Shown: positions 25,953 through 34,344 of the stretch, one piece after another
How the letters are laid out: each line of letters begins with the position of its first letter
How positions within the stretch are numbered: position 1 is the first letter of the stretch
Origin: a bacterium
GTDB lineage: Bacteria; Patescibacteriota; Dojkabacteria; SC72; WJKH01
Length of the DNA stretch: 42,795 nt
Direction: 5' to 3'
NCBI GenBank assembly: GCA_029547225.1
Contig: JAKPPS010000040.1
Location: 1-42,795 of the forward strand
Notes under the pieces: model-generated
The model's database searches: none
The model's input: the letters and a program-made list of their open reading frames with translations, nothing else
Told to the model about the DNA's origin: nothing
Position numbers and translations under genes: made by a program

Positions 25953-27972
25953 CTTTTTTTATTGGTTTAATCTGAAAATATTTAGTAACTGGCTTTTGCC
26001 CTGATACTTTATCTTGAATCTTTACAGTATTAATTCCTTGTATTTGGAAATACCCTTTATCAAAGGCTGTACTTAGAATATCCATTCTATTCTGAGGATT
26101 TTGAATATACTGTTGTATCTGTTTTTGATTCATTACTCCATCAAGAACCTGATTTTTTGAATACCATTCGGAGAGATGATTCCAATGCTTTTCGTTATCC
26201 GAATCAAATGTTCTTCCTCGTATGATTTCTGTTGGCTTATTTGTAACTACATCTGATAAGTACTGATTAGTATTAGGATTTGAAAAACTAACTTGAGATA
26301 AATCCATTAATTGATGAATTGAAGTTGGTTTGTCTGTAAGAGGTTCACCAAGTGAAGAAGTAAAATTACTTCGAGAATACCCATTACTTACAATATTCGA
26401 ATCTTTAACAGAAATATCTTTGATTTTTTCAATGTTAGGAGTGGTAGAGTATAGTGTTTTTGGTGTTCGAATATCTTTCAAAGTCCTTCCGTTCAAAGGC
26501 TTCATGCCAATCTCCAAGAAAGCCTTCTTAGCAGTTCCTCCAGAACTAATTACTGCATTAAAACTTCCTGTTTTGCTACTACCCCCTCCAGTTTTAGCAC
26601 TAACACTTGTATCAACAGCTTTCTTTGTTGTGCTACCAAGTGGGAGTTTAGAAACAATAGCTTCTCCAAGAGCATTACCTGCTAGATTTCGTACAGATGA
26701 GGACTTACCACCAGACATTCCAGAAACAACACCTTCCTTGAGCCTTCTAGCTTGTCCTATCGTAGCTCCTGCAACAATTCCCCCTGCAAGAGAGCCACCA
26801 ACACTCCAAAGTATTCCTGAGAACTTGTTAATTATTGAAGGAATAATATTCAGAAAAGCTAAAGAACCCAAGCCCAAAATCACTTTAGGTATAGGTTCAT
26901 TTACACTCTGAATAATCTCTAGTGAAATGCCAATACCCACAAGAAAGATTGGTTGCATAAATAGAATCTTCAGGAGTTCTTCAATGTATTGTTTGAAGAA
27001 TTGACTGCCACTGGGAAGTAACCCAATGATAAAAACGATTGGGAAAAGAATCATATACAAGAGGAGATGAAAGAAACGAATTATGAATTGAAAAAGTATA
27101 GTTACAAGTAAAAATAACAGACCAACCCAAAGTATTATTTCTGCAAAGATATTTAATGTACCTTGAATACTGAATTCAAGTTTAGAATTAACTATTTGTA
27201 AGCCAAGAGCATTAAGAAGTGATTCTGACAAGGTATTACCACTTCCAACAAGAGTATTCAAAACGAACCTGTTTAGAGCATTCACCAAATCTATTGCATT
27301 GGCAAACAAAAATCTCATAGCAACCATACAGAGAACGAAAAGAAGAACATTCTTAGCAACCTCTTTTAGTAATTGAATACCTCTTAAAGAATCTTCAAGG
27401 ACTAAATATGTTCCTGTAAGTACTATTATGAGTGGAAGTAGTAGCCAAGCTACACTTTGAGAGGCATTGTAAAATTTGTTTACATGGATAGTAATATTAT
27501 TTCCTCTTACATCAAGAATCTGTCCATCACTTTTTGCAATGTTGGGCGTAAATGCAACATAATCGTCAAACAATTCCAGACCTTGCATAAGAATTTCAGA
27601 AATAGCGTCTACTATTGATTCCTGAAAGCTAGAGAAAGGATTGAATATGTCAATCTGATTTGGTGTAGTTTGCCCTCTACCAAATTCCTCTTCTGGTAAA
27701 TCAAGAACTCCTGAATCATTGGGTAACTCATTTTCAATCTGTTGTTCAATTTCTGTTTGTTTTTGAAACACAGGCTCTTGTATCTTTGACCGATATACAA
27801 AGAAGAAAGCTATCTGGAGGACGCCAATAATAATTGTTAAGATAATCCCTACGATGAAGAGCTTGTTAATTAAACGCTTTTCTTCTTTTCCTGCCTTTTT
27901 AATTTTATCTTTCATGTCTAAGGCTTGTTTTTCAATTGTTTTGTATGAATTTAAGAAGTTAAACATTTGCAA
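25921..27972 (-). CDS. VirB6/TrbL-like polytopic membrane protein
   Basis: Multiple TM helices, Gly/Ser-rich cytosolic C-terminus; between VirB2-like and PrgI-like genes. Confidence 0.75.
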   Translation of the reverse strand: MQMFNFLNSYKTIEKQALDMKDKIKKAGKEEKRLINKLFIVGIILTIIIGVLQIAFFFVYRSKIQEPVFQKQTEIEQQIENELPNDSGVLDLPEEEFGRGQTTPNQIDIFNPFSSFQESIVDAISEILMQGLELFDDYVAFTPNIAKSDGQILDVRGNNITIHVNKFYNASQSVAWLLLPLIIVLTGTYLVLEDSLRGIQLLKEVAKNVLLFVLCMVAMRFLFANAIDLVNALNRFVLNTLVGSGNTLSESLLNALGLQIVNSKLEFSIQGTLNIFAEIILWVGLLFLLVTILFQFIIRFFHLLLYMILFPIVFIIGLLPSGSQFFKQYIEELLKILFMQPIFLVGIGISLEIIQSVNEPIPKVILGLGSLAFLNIIPSIINKFSGILWSVGGSLAGGIVAGATIGQARRLKEGVVSGMSGGKSSSVRNLAGNALGEAIVSKLPLGSTTKKAVDTSVSAKTGGGSSKTGSFNAVISSGGTAKKAFLEIGMKPLNGRTLKDIRTPKTLYSTTPNIEKIKDISVKDSNIVSNGYSRSNFTSSLGEPLTDKPTSIHQLMDLSQVSFSNPNTNQYLSDVVTNKPTEIIRGRTFDSDNEKHWNHLSEWYSKNQVLDGVMNQKQIQQYIQNPQNRMDILSTAFDKGYFQIQGINTVKIQDKVSGQKPVTKYFQIKPIKKDAGNSSSKTE

Positions 27973-28297
27973 TGTACTTGATAGCTTCTAAAATAAAATC
28001 AGGTTTGAATAAGAAGATTGCTGCAATTATTAAGATGACAACATCACGAGCAAGTTTTCCTCTAACCATCGGATTATCACCACTATTAAGTAATTCGAAA
28101 GCGTCTTTAATAATGTAAAGAATTAACACTCCAGAACCAACTCTTGTAGCTATTGTGATAACCCTTTCAATAATTGCTGAAATCTCTGCACTCGGATCAC
28201 TTTGTGCGTAAACTGTTTGCACAAAAATCATCGGTGAGATAGCAAGTGTTGTTATAGATAGAGCAAGTTGCTTTAATTTTTCTATGTTTTTCATCAT
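27959..28297 (-). CDS. VirB2/TrbC-like pilin
   Basis: Signal peptide ending VYAQS, two hydrophobic helices; 112 aa; upstream of the VirB6-like gene. Confidence 0.7.
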   Translation of the reverse strand: MMKNIEKLKQLALSITTLAISPMIFVQTVYAQSDPSAEISAIIERVITIATRVGSGVLILYIIKDAFELLNSGDNPMVRGKLARDVVILIIAAIFLFKPDFILEAIKYIANV

Positions 28298-28315
28298 GTT
28301 GAGTTTGTTAATAAA

Positions 28316-28450
28316 TTAGATTTCTTCATCAGACAAAGCCTCTTCTTTTTCTTTGAGCTTTTTATCTCTTTTCTCTCTGTACATACCTCGAAAGAAAATG
28401 ATTGCTACGTACACAACAAAAAGGCTTATAAATATAATTAGTGTTATCAT
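28316..28450 (-). CDS. 44-aa single-TM protein (not in ORF track)
   Basis: MITLIIFISLFVVYVAIIFFRGMYREKRDKKLKEKEEALSDEEI*; ATGA overlap with the stop of the adhesin gene. Confidence 0.6.
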   Translation of the reverse strand: MITLIIFISLFVVYVAIIFFRGMYREKRDKKLKEKEEALSDEEI

Positions 28451-31400
28451 TGTTGTTTCTTCTTGCGTTTCAAAAGTAAGATTGAGATAACAGTTCCACC
28501 AACAATTAACCCAATACCAAGTACTAAAGGTAGAACAATTGATTGACCTGTTTGAGCAAGGATTACATCTCGATAAACTCCTGCATTAAAGAAATTGAAA
28601 CATCCTGAAGCGGTTAAGTACCTGACACCGTCAATTTCATAATCTTCTATGACACCATCTTTGTTTGGTGGTAATACAACAAGTTTGAACTCATCAGGAG
28701 TAGTAATATTGTCAAAACCCTCTGGCTTAAATACCTTAACCGTGAGTAATGTATGATATGGAAGTCCTGTATATTCATAATGACCATTAGAATCGGTATA
28801 AATATCTACTGAATTTTCACTCAAAGATTCTGATTCTTTCCATTTAATATTGATGTGAACATCTGAGATTCCTTTCTCTTCCTCATCGTACTTACCGTTA
28901 TTATTTGAATCTTCCCAAATAAAACCTCCAACACAACCTAAACGCTGGTCTACTCTGATAATTGCATTGTCTGTGTCTTTATCAACAAGCTCGTTCTCAG
29001 AAGCAATTTCTGAGACATTATCAATCAGTCTTTCAACATCATCAGGTGATAAAACAATCTCCGAACTTCTATTTAATCTCACCCTGAACTCTTTGACCTT
29101 CCATTCTTCTCCAACTTCTAACTCACCAATATTCCATCTAATATCAAAACCAGAGCTAGTTTCAATTACCTCTATATCGTCTGATATATCAAAAATATCT
29201 TCTAAAAGAATGATTTGGTACTGATTACCATTTACATCAGTAATAAACTTTGGAATATGGTCTTCTATGTAGGTTCCTGGGCTATGAGCATTTCCTGTAT
29301 TTCTGTATACAAGGGTATACTTAAGTATATCTCCAGAGATAGCATAGACATCACTATTTGTTCCGTATACCTCGTCTGCATCAGCACCATATTCGTCATG
29401 ACTAATATAACTTCCATTATTAGGTCTGTTATGTTGTAGTGCTGTTTCGTTGATTACATATTTTTCAATATCGTTCTTAGGTAGAGCTTCTACTGGTAAT
29501 GTATGCTCTGTTTGATTTGATGGATAGAAAGAAGTTTCTGTGATTGCTATGTTTTCAAGATTGGTAGTTCCTACTGGAAATACTGAATCAAGAACAACAT
29601 CAAAACTAAGAGTTTTACTTTCTCCCCATATACTTCTTGAATCTGGGTCATATGAACCATTAAGAATATATTGAGGTTCAGTAGTACTCCATACAACACG
29701 CCTTAACTGATTATCCCAAGCACCATCATCTGAGATATTACTTACACTCATTCTTTCTGGTACAACATCGTAAACTTCTGTGTTGTAAGCATTACCTGTT
29801 CCAATATTTCTAACATTAATTACCCAATGAACAGTCTGAGAAGGCTCAGCACTTTCAATTCCGTCATCCTTAATTATCTCAAGAATAGGGGCGTGAATAG
29901 TTGTGATTGTTGAATCACTAATAGGTGGAACTTCTTGAGTTCTAACTTCAGCAATATTATTTATTTGCGTATTATCATCAATTCCTGCATTAAATTGGAC
30001 ATCAAATGTAACCGTTCTATCTTCTCCTTGTGGTAATTCGCCGATATCCCAGACAATTTCTCCAACCAATTGTCCGTCAACCATTTTTGTTGTCAAAACT
30101 CCATCATCACTAATATTTCTGATAGATCCATATCTAATAACTTCGGAAACATTATCATGGATAGCAACAAGATGGGCATCAGCATCTCCGTTGTTTTTTA
30201 TATTAATCGAATAGGTCGATAACCTTTCGGTATTGTCTGGATGCCCACCTTGTAAGTGGTTAGAGTTAGTATTTATTTCATCACTATCGGAAACTGTTTT
30301 ATCAATTTCCATCCTAACCTCAGCAGTAATATTGGTCTGTGTAGTGTCATTAATTGGTAATGTTTGGTCTGAATCAACTGTTACTGTATTTGGTGCTTGA
30401 TATGTCCCATGAGCTAGTGGAGCTTTTACTCTAGCACGAACAGTAAATGATTCGGTTTGTTGGTTTTGTAGATTACCAACATTCCAAGTTATGGTATTTC
30501 CATTATCATTTCCTCCATCAGTATCAAGTATTTCAAGCATGTTTTCTTCATAATCATCAACAACTACTACTCCTGTTGCATTTCCACCAGTATTTCTAAC
30601 TGTAATATCGTATGTGATTTCCTCTGCTGGTCTTGAATCATTCGATTCAACTCTTGTTTCGTCATTATCAGATACAACTTTATCAACAGAGATATTAGGA
30701 GGTACATTCAAAGTAGTACTATCTGAATAAACAGTGTAGGGTAGTAGCTCGATGAAATAGTAATCACCTTGAGGATACGCATTAAAATCAGGTTGTTTAC
30801 CAGTCCAACCAGAAGGTGTTCCTAAATCAGTCCTGTTAGAAATAATTGTTCTTGTTTCAGGGTTGTAATCAAGAACCCTTGAACCTGCAATCGCAGCCTC
30901 TTCTTTGTGTCTATTGGGGTCAGTTACTCTTGCAGGAGTATTAGTAATATTGGTAGGGTAACTAGCACCCATGTTCGCATAATAAGTAAATGTTTTAGTT
31001 TCTCCTGAGCCAAAGGTTACTGTTTGATTAAAAACTTCTCCACTTGGAAGTTCGTCTATAACATTAACATTTGAGAGATTGTAGGAAGATACATTCCTTA
31101 CAGTCAAATCATACCTTATTCGTAGGTTTCCACCTCCAACAAACTCTGGTGTAGCAGTCCTAGATTGAATCTGAATAGGCTGAATTGTTACAAACGAATA
31201 TATAGTCCTACCACTTGGTGGATTACTTGAGGTATGGGCAGGATATGTACCTAAATTACCTAAAGTTACATATCTTCCACTCCTTGTCTTCCAATTACCT
31301 AAATGAAGATAAGTAATCGCACCAACAGAACCACCAGAACCAAGTCGTCCCCAATCACCATTGTTAGTATCACCTCTCGAAACAAAGAGGTATGCTTGTT

Positions 31401-31851
31401 CTGCTGTTATAGAATGACCTGAATAATTGTAAGTATAGTAACCGATATCAATCATCGTATTTGGTGGTACTGCAACTCTATCAACAACACCTCTATATCT
31501 ATGAGCGTCTGGGTATGTAATATCAGCTACATCGTAAAAGTTATGATTTTCTGGATACACACCACTTTCACCATAAACTTGAGAAGCGTCAAAAGACACA
31601 CAGTTTGCTCCAGAGCAATTATTGGGTAAGTTTCTATACGAAACAGAAGTAGCCTGTGCAAAGTAGCAATCATCTGCATCGGCTAACGGATAGAATGAAT
31701 CAGAATAAACTGGTTGTAACAATAAAAGGTTGTACACACCAGAAAATAAGAGAACGAAATTAAGAACAAAGATTTTCTTCAATATCTTTGTCTTCTTTAC
31801 TCTCTTAATAATCTTCTTGAGCAGTTGATTTTTGAAGTATTTACTTCTCAT
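28447..31851 (-). CDS. LAQTG-anchored surface adhesin with DUF11 and SdrD_B-type domains
   Basis: Repeated DUF11-like units (NTGGNATGVVVVDDYEE...), GFIWEDSNNNGKYDEEEKGISDVHINIKWKES (SdrD_B-like), C-terminal LAQTGQSIVLPLVLGIGLIVGGTVISILLLKRKKKQQ sorting signal. Confidence 0.88.
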   Translation of the reverse strand: MRSKYFKNQLLKKIIKRVKKTKILKKIFVLNFVLLFSGVYNLLLLQPVYSDSFYPLADADDCYFAQATSVSYRNLPNNCSGANCVSFDASQVYGESGVYPENHNFYDVADITYPDAHRYRGVVDRVAVPPNTMIDIGYYTYNYSGHSITAEQAYLFVSRGDTNNGDWGRLGSGGSVGAITYLHLGNWKTRSGRYVTLGNLGTYPAHTSSNPPSGRTIYSFVTIQPIQIQSRTATPEFVGGGNLRIRYDLTVRNVSSYNLSNVNVIDELPSGEVFNQTVTFGSGETKTFTYYANMGASYPTNITNTPARVTDPNRHKEEAAIAGSRVLDYNPETRTIISNRTDLGTPSGWTGKQPDFNAYPQGDYYFIELLPYTVYSDSTTLNVPPNISVDKVVSDNDETRVESNDSRPAEEITYDITVRNTGGNATGVVVVDDYEENMLEILDTDGGNDNGNTITWNVGNLQNQQTESFTVRARVKAPLAHGTYQAPNTVTVDSDQTLPINDTTQTNITAEVRMEIDKTVSDSDEINTNSNHLQGGHPDNTERLSTYSINIKNNGDADAHLVAIHDNVSEVIRYGSIRNISDDGVLTTKMVDGQLVGEIVWDIGELPQGEDRTVTFDVQFNAGIDDNTQINNIAEVRTQEVPPISDSTITTIHAPILEIIKDDGIESAEPSQTVHWVINVRNIGTGNAYNTEVYDVVPERMSVSNISDDGAWDNQLRRVVWSTTEPQYILNGSYDPDSRSIWGESKTLSFDVVLDSVFPVGTTNLENIAITETSFYPSNQTEHTLPVEALPKNDIEKYVINETALQHNRPNNGSYISHDEYGADADEVYGTNSDVYAISGDILKYTLVYRNTGNAHSPGTYIEDHIPKFITDVNGNQYQIILLEDIFDISDDIEVIETSSGFDIRWNIGELEVGEEWKVKEFRVRLNRSSEIVLSPDDVERLIDNVSEIASENELVDKDTDNAIIRVDQRLGCVGGFIWEDSNNNGKYDEEEKGISDVHINIKWKESESLSENSVDIYTDSNGHYEYTGLPYHTLLTVKVFKPEGFDNITTPDEFKLVVLPPNKDGVIEDYEIDGVRYLTASGCFNFFNAGVYRDVILAQTGQSIVLPLVLGIGLIVGGTVISILLLKRKKKQQ

Positions 31852-31885
31852 AGAATGTAAATCAAAATATTAAATAAAGCTTTCG

Positions 31886-31936
31886 CTTAAGACAGAGCTA
31901 CTCAACTGCTCAAGGTAAAAGTAGCCCTGTCTTAAA
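31886..31936 (-). promoter_or_regulatory. Leader hairpin upstream of adhesin gene
   Basis: cttaagacagagctac (31886-31901) versus gtagccctgtctta (31921-31934): a long stem whose single non-Watson-Crick position is G-U only on the minus-strand RNA; followed by aagc-gaaa-gctttattt. Confidence 0.55.
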
Positions 31937-31941
31937 GACCC

Positions 31942-32259
31942 TCAGAAAACCCTAATTGTATTTTGATCTAATCTTTGAGCACCAATAATCTTTTTTCTAG
32001 TTAGTCGTTTTATAGACCTTACAACCTCATCTTCATCCAACCCAAAACCTTCTGATACAACAATTCGTTTACCATCAGCTGTAAACTTATCTATACCCCA
32101 AATCAAATCGTCAATTAAGAGGTCAAAATGTTGATTTGTTTTTTCATATTTAAGAAGTATCAAAATCACACATGCAATACGAAAATCTATATCCTTCAAA
32201 TATGGACTTTTCAGTAGTATCAATTTTTCTAATCTTTTATCCAATGATTTCTTTTTCAT
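31942..32259 (-). CDS. Hypothetical protein with winged-helix-like C-terminus
   Basis: Open frame; EDEVVRSIKRLTRKKIIGAQRLDQNTIRVF; first genes of the transfer operon. Confidence 0.5.
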   Translation of the reverse strand: MKKKSLDKRLEKLILLKSPYLKDIDFRIACVILILLKYEKTNQHFDLLIDDLIWGIDKFTADGKRIVVSEGFGLDEDEVVRSIKRLTRKKIIGAQRLDQNTIRVF

Positions 32260-32662
32260 TATCTATAAAAACTACAGAATTATGTATGTTAACGACTATT
32301 TTTGAGCCATCTTTATATTTAGAGATATGTACCTCAGGAACATCAATACCTGCTTTCCTACACGCCTTTGCCAAATTCAAAGCTCTCTCTTTAATCTTTT
32401 GAGACCTTGGGTTCAAATTTGAAACTGCCTCTATAAAGTCATCAATGTCTTTAATTTTGAAAAACCCTGCTGGTGAACTCGATTTAGAACCAATAGGTTC
32501 AAACCTTTCGTTGATTAAGTACCTAACAACATTTCGAATCTCTCGACCTGTTAGTGGAACAATCTCCATCAGCTCAGAAACCTGAATAGGATTTTCTAAG
32601 CCCTCATGTAAGAAGATTTCCTCCAATATTCTTTGTATGTATTTGTCAGCTACAGTTTTCAT
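32237..32662 (-). CDS. Hypothetical protein, putative regulator
   Basis: Start reassigned to MKTVADKYIQ (32662), avoiding the upstream hairpin; IQVSELMEIVPLTGREIRNVVRYLINERFEPIGS looks wHTH-like. Confidence 0.55.
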   Translation of the reverse strand: MKTVADKYIQRILEEIFLHEGLENPIQVSELMEIVPLTGREIRNVVRYLINERFEPIGSKSSSPAGFFKIKDIDDFIEAVSNLNPRSQKIKERALNLAKACRKAGIDVPEVHISKYKDGSKIVVNIHNSVVFIDNEKEIIG

Positions 32663-32689
32663 ATTTATCTTTGTATTTTTAAGACACAA

Positions 32690-32753
32690 AAGGCTATGCT
32701 TTACATTGAGATGAATCATCTGAGGGGGCGATTTCCTCAGAAAGCATAGCCTT
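32690..32753 (-). other. Two-stem hairpin overlapping a stop codon
   Basis: Perfect 13-bp arms aaggctatgcttt (32690-32702)/aaagcatagcctt (32741-32753) with an inner ctgagg/cctcag stem (32720-32725/32735-32740) stacked directly on it. Confidence 0.6.
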
Positions 32754-32987
32754 GTCTACCTTAAATCTTTTCAATTTATTCTCTTCTAATTGTTGTTGTG
32801 CCAATCTGCCTGCAATCGTTAAATGAACCTCAATAAGAGGTTTAGCTGTCATCGCAACAGATAAAAGCTGTTTATCTGAGTAGTTCCTGAAAGCTGGAAA
32901 AGCACCTTGTGATATTCTTTCCTTGATAAAGCTAAATACTTCATCCAAGGTAACCTGTGTGAATTTGAATTGACTACTCAAGTCCAT
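32694..32987 (-). CDS. Hypothetical protein, first gene of transfer operon
   Basis: Open frame divergent from the XRE repressor gene. Confidence 0.55.
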   Translation of the reverse strand: MDLSSQFKFTQVTLDEVFSFIKERISQGAFPAFRNYSDKQLLSVAMTAKPLIEVHLTIAGRLAQQQLEENKLKRFKVDKAMLSEEIAPSDDSSQCKA

Positions 32988-33022
32988 ATGTTTTTTCTTT
33001 ATGTATAATACCCTTGAGCAGT

Positions 33023-33182
33023 CTGATACATTTCAGTTATCAATAATATACATATGAGTTATCAGAATGTCAAGTAAAATGTATCAGAATTTTTCAAAAT
33101 CTGTAATGTCGTCCGATGATGTACATATTTTGATAACATTGACACAGATGTTCATCAAGTGATACAATGCTATACAGATAAC
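33023..33182. promoter_or_regulatory. Divergent control region: XRE promoter and repeated operator-like sites
   Basis: Plus-strand TTGACA (33139-33144), 18-bp spacer, TACAAT (33163-33168); inverted repeat ctgatacattt/aaatgtatcag (33023-33033/33077-33087); four gttatc/gataac boxes (33036, 33058, 33132, 33177). Confidence 0.55.
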
Positions 33183-33207
33183 TAACTATATATATAAAAA
33201 CATTGAG

Positions 33208-33666
33208 ATGGATAAGAAAATTGTTGGTAAACAAATCAAAAAGGCAAGAACAGAAAAGAATCTCTCACAAGAAGAACTAGCACAAAAAATCGGAGTATCA
33301 AGAATGATGATAAGTAGGTACGAAATATCTTCGAGTGATGTGCCTATTGAGAAATTACAAAAGATTTCAAAAGTATTAGAAAAGCCAATATCGTATTTCT
33401 TTGGAGAAGAACCAAAGCATGATTCTCAGCAAGTATGGAAAGAAGCTCAAAAATATCTTGAACTATTGAAGCAGAAAGTTGGAGGGGACATATTGCTTTC
33501 ACCTAAAGAAATGCTTGTGTTTTCACTTGGTCCAAATGCAAATACAGAACAAGCTGTAAACGAAGCAAAGACCATAATGAAAAATTGGTACATCGCAAAT
33601 AAATTAGAAGATTCTACACATAAAACATTCGAAGAATGGTGGGAAAATGTAAAAAAAGAAAACTAA
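33208..33666 (+). CDS. XRE-family repressor (ImmR-like)
   Basis: IKKARTEKNLSQEELAQKIGVSRMMISRYEISSSDVPIEKLQKISKVLEKPISYFFGE. Confidence 0.88.
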   Translation: MDKKIVGKQIKKARTEKNLSQEELAQKIGVSRMMISRYEISSSDVPIEKLQKISKVLEKPISYFFGEEPKHDSQQVWKEAQKYLELLKQKVGGDILLSPKEMLVFSLGPNANTEQAVNEAKTIMKNWYIANKLEDSTHKTFEEWWENVKKEN

Positions 33667-33716
33667 TTTTATGTTTTTTCCAAATAAGGATTTTCCTTAT
33701 CTATCTTCTCACCACT

Positions 33717-33746
33717 AAAAGGAGGTTTAACAGCCTCCTTTTTTTT
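33717..33746 (+). terminator. Intrinsic terminator after XRE gene
   Basis: aaaggaggtttaacagcctccttttttttt: 7-bp stem plus T-run. Confidence 0.85.
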
Positions 33747-33821
33747 GGTCAAAATAAATTAATTTAGTTTGGAAACTGCTCATGACTGCCCCAATATTAA
33801 TTATTGGGAATAAAATAAAAA

Positions 33822-34172
33822 ATGGTCTTACCTCTTGTCCAAGACATGCTCCACATGTCGGCTGAAAGCCTAAGGACAAGATACCCCCAAGATTACAAAT
33901 ATATAAAAGCAATAGCTCAAGAAAAATGGCCACATATACAAATAGAAGAGAAGTCATTTAAGGAAGATGTTAAAGGGTTTAGGAATCTTATTGGTGATAC
34001 AAGTGCATATTGGCTTATTGTAATTAATACTGACTTATCAGACAAAGAGAAATATTTGGCACTAATACATGAACTTCTGCATTGTACATTAGATGAGGTA
34101 AAATTACTTAGTAGGGAAGAAGAAGAAAAGCTAGTAACAACGATAGAGAAGAGGGTTGGAGAAAGTTTTTGA
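33822..34172 (+). CDS. ImmA/IrrE-like metallopeptidase (start uncertain)
   Basis: YLALIHELLHCTLDEV, an HExxH zinc-binding motif, next to an XRE repressor. Confidence 0.7.
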   Translation: MVLPLVQDMLHMSAESLRTRYPQDYKYIKAIAQEKWPHIQIEEKSFKEDVKGFRNLIGDTSAYWLIVINTDLSDKEKYLALIHELLHCTLDEVKLLSREEEEKLVTTIEKRVGESF

Positions 34173-34202
34173 GATACTTAATGAAAAATGATAGTATATG
34201 AA

Positions 34203-34320
34203 TGACCACAACTTAAAACATAACAAGCCACCTTCGCTTTCTCAGGCAGAAGAGAAAGTAATAAGGGCGATTCGTACAATCTGGCTTGTTCAGGTTGTGG
34301 TCAACGAGTCGCCCTTTTTG
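34203..34320 (+). ncRNA. Predicted pseudoknotted RNA with terminal T-run
   Basis: A=tgaccacaac(34203-34212)+aacaagcca(34222-34230); hairpin ctttctc/gagaaag (34237-34258); B=aagggcgattcgt(34263-34275); A'=tggcttgtt(34282-34290)+gttgtggtca(34294-34303); B'=acgagtcgccctt(34304-34316) then tttg. Confidence 0.65.
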
Positions 34321-34344
34321 TTAAATAAATAATTTACGAGAAAA

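Noticed and set aside
26330-26911. 193-aa plus-strand ORF inside the VirB6-like gene
   Set aside because: Antisense to a well-supported long membrane protein; no recognisable domain.
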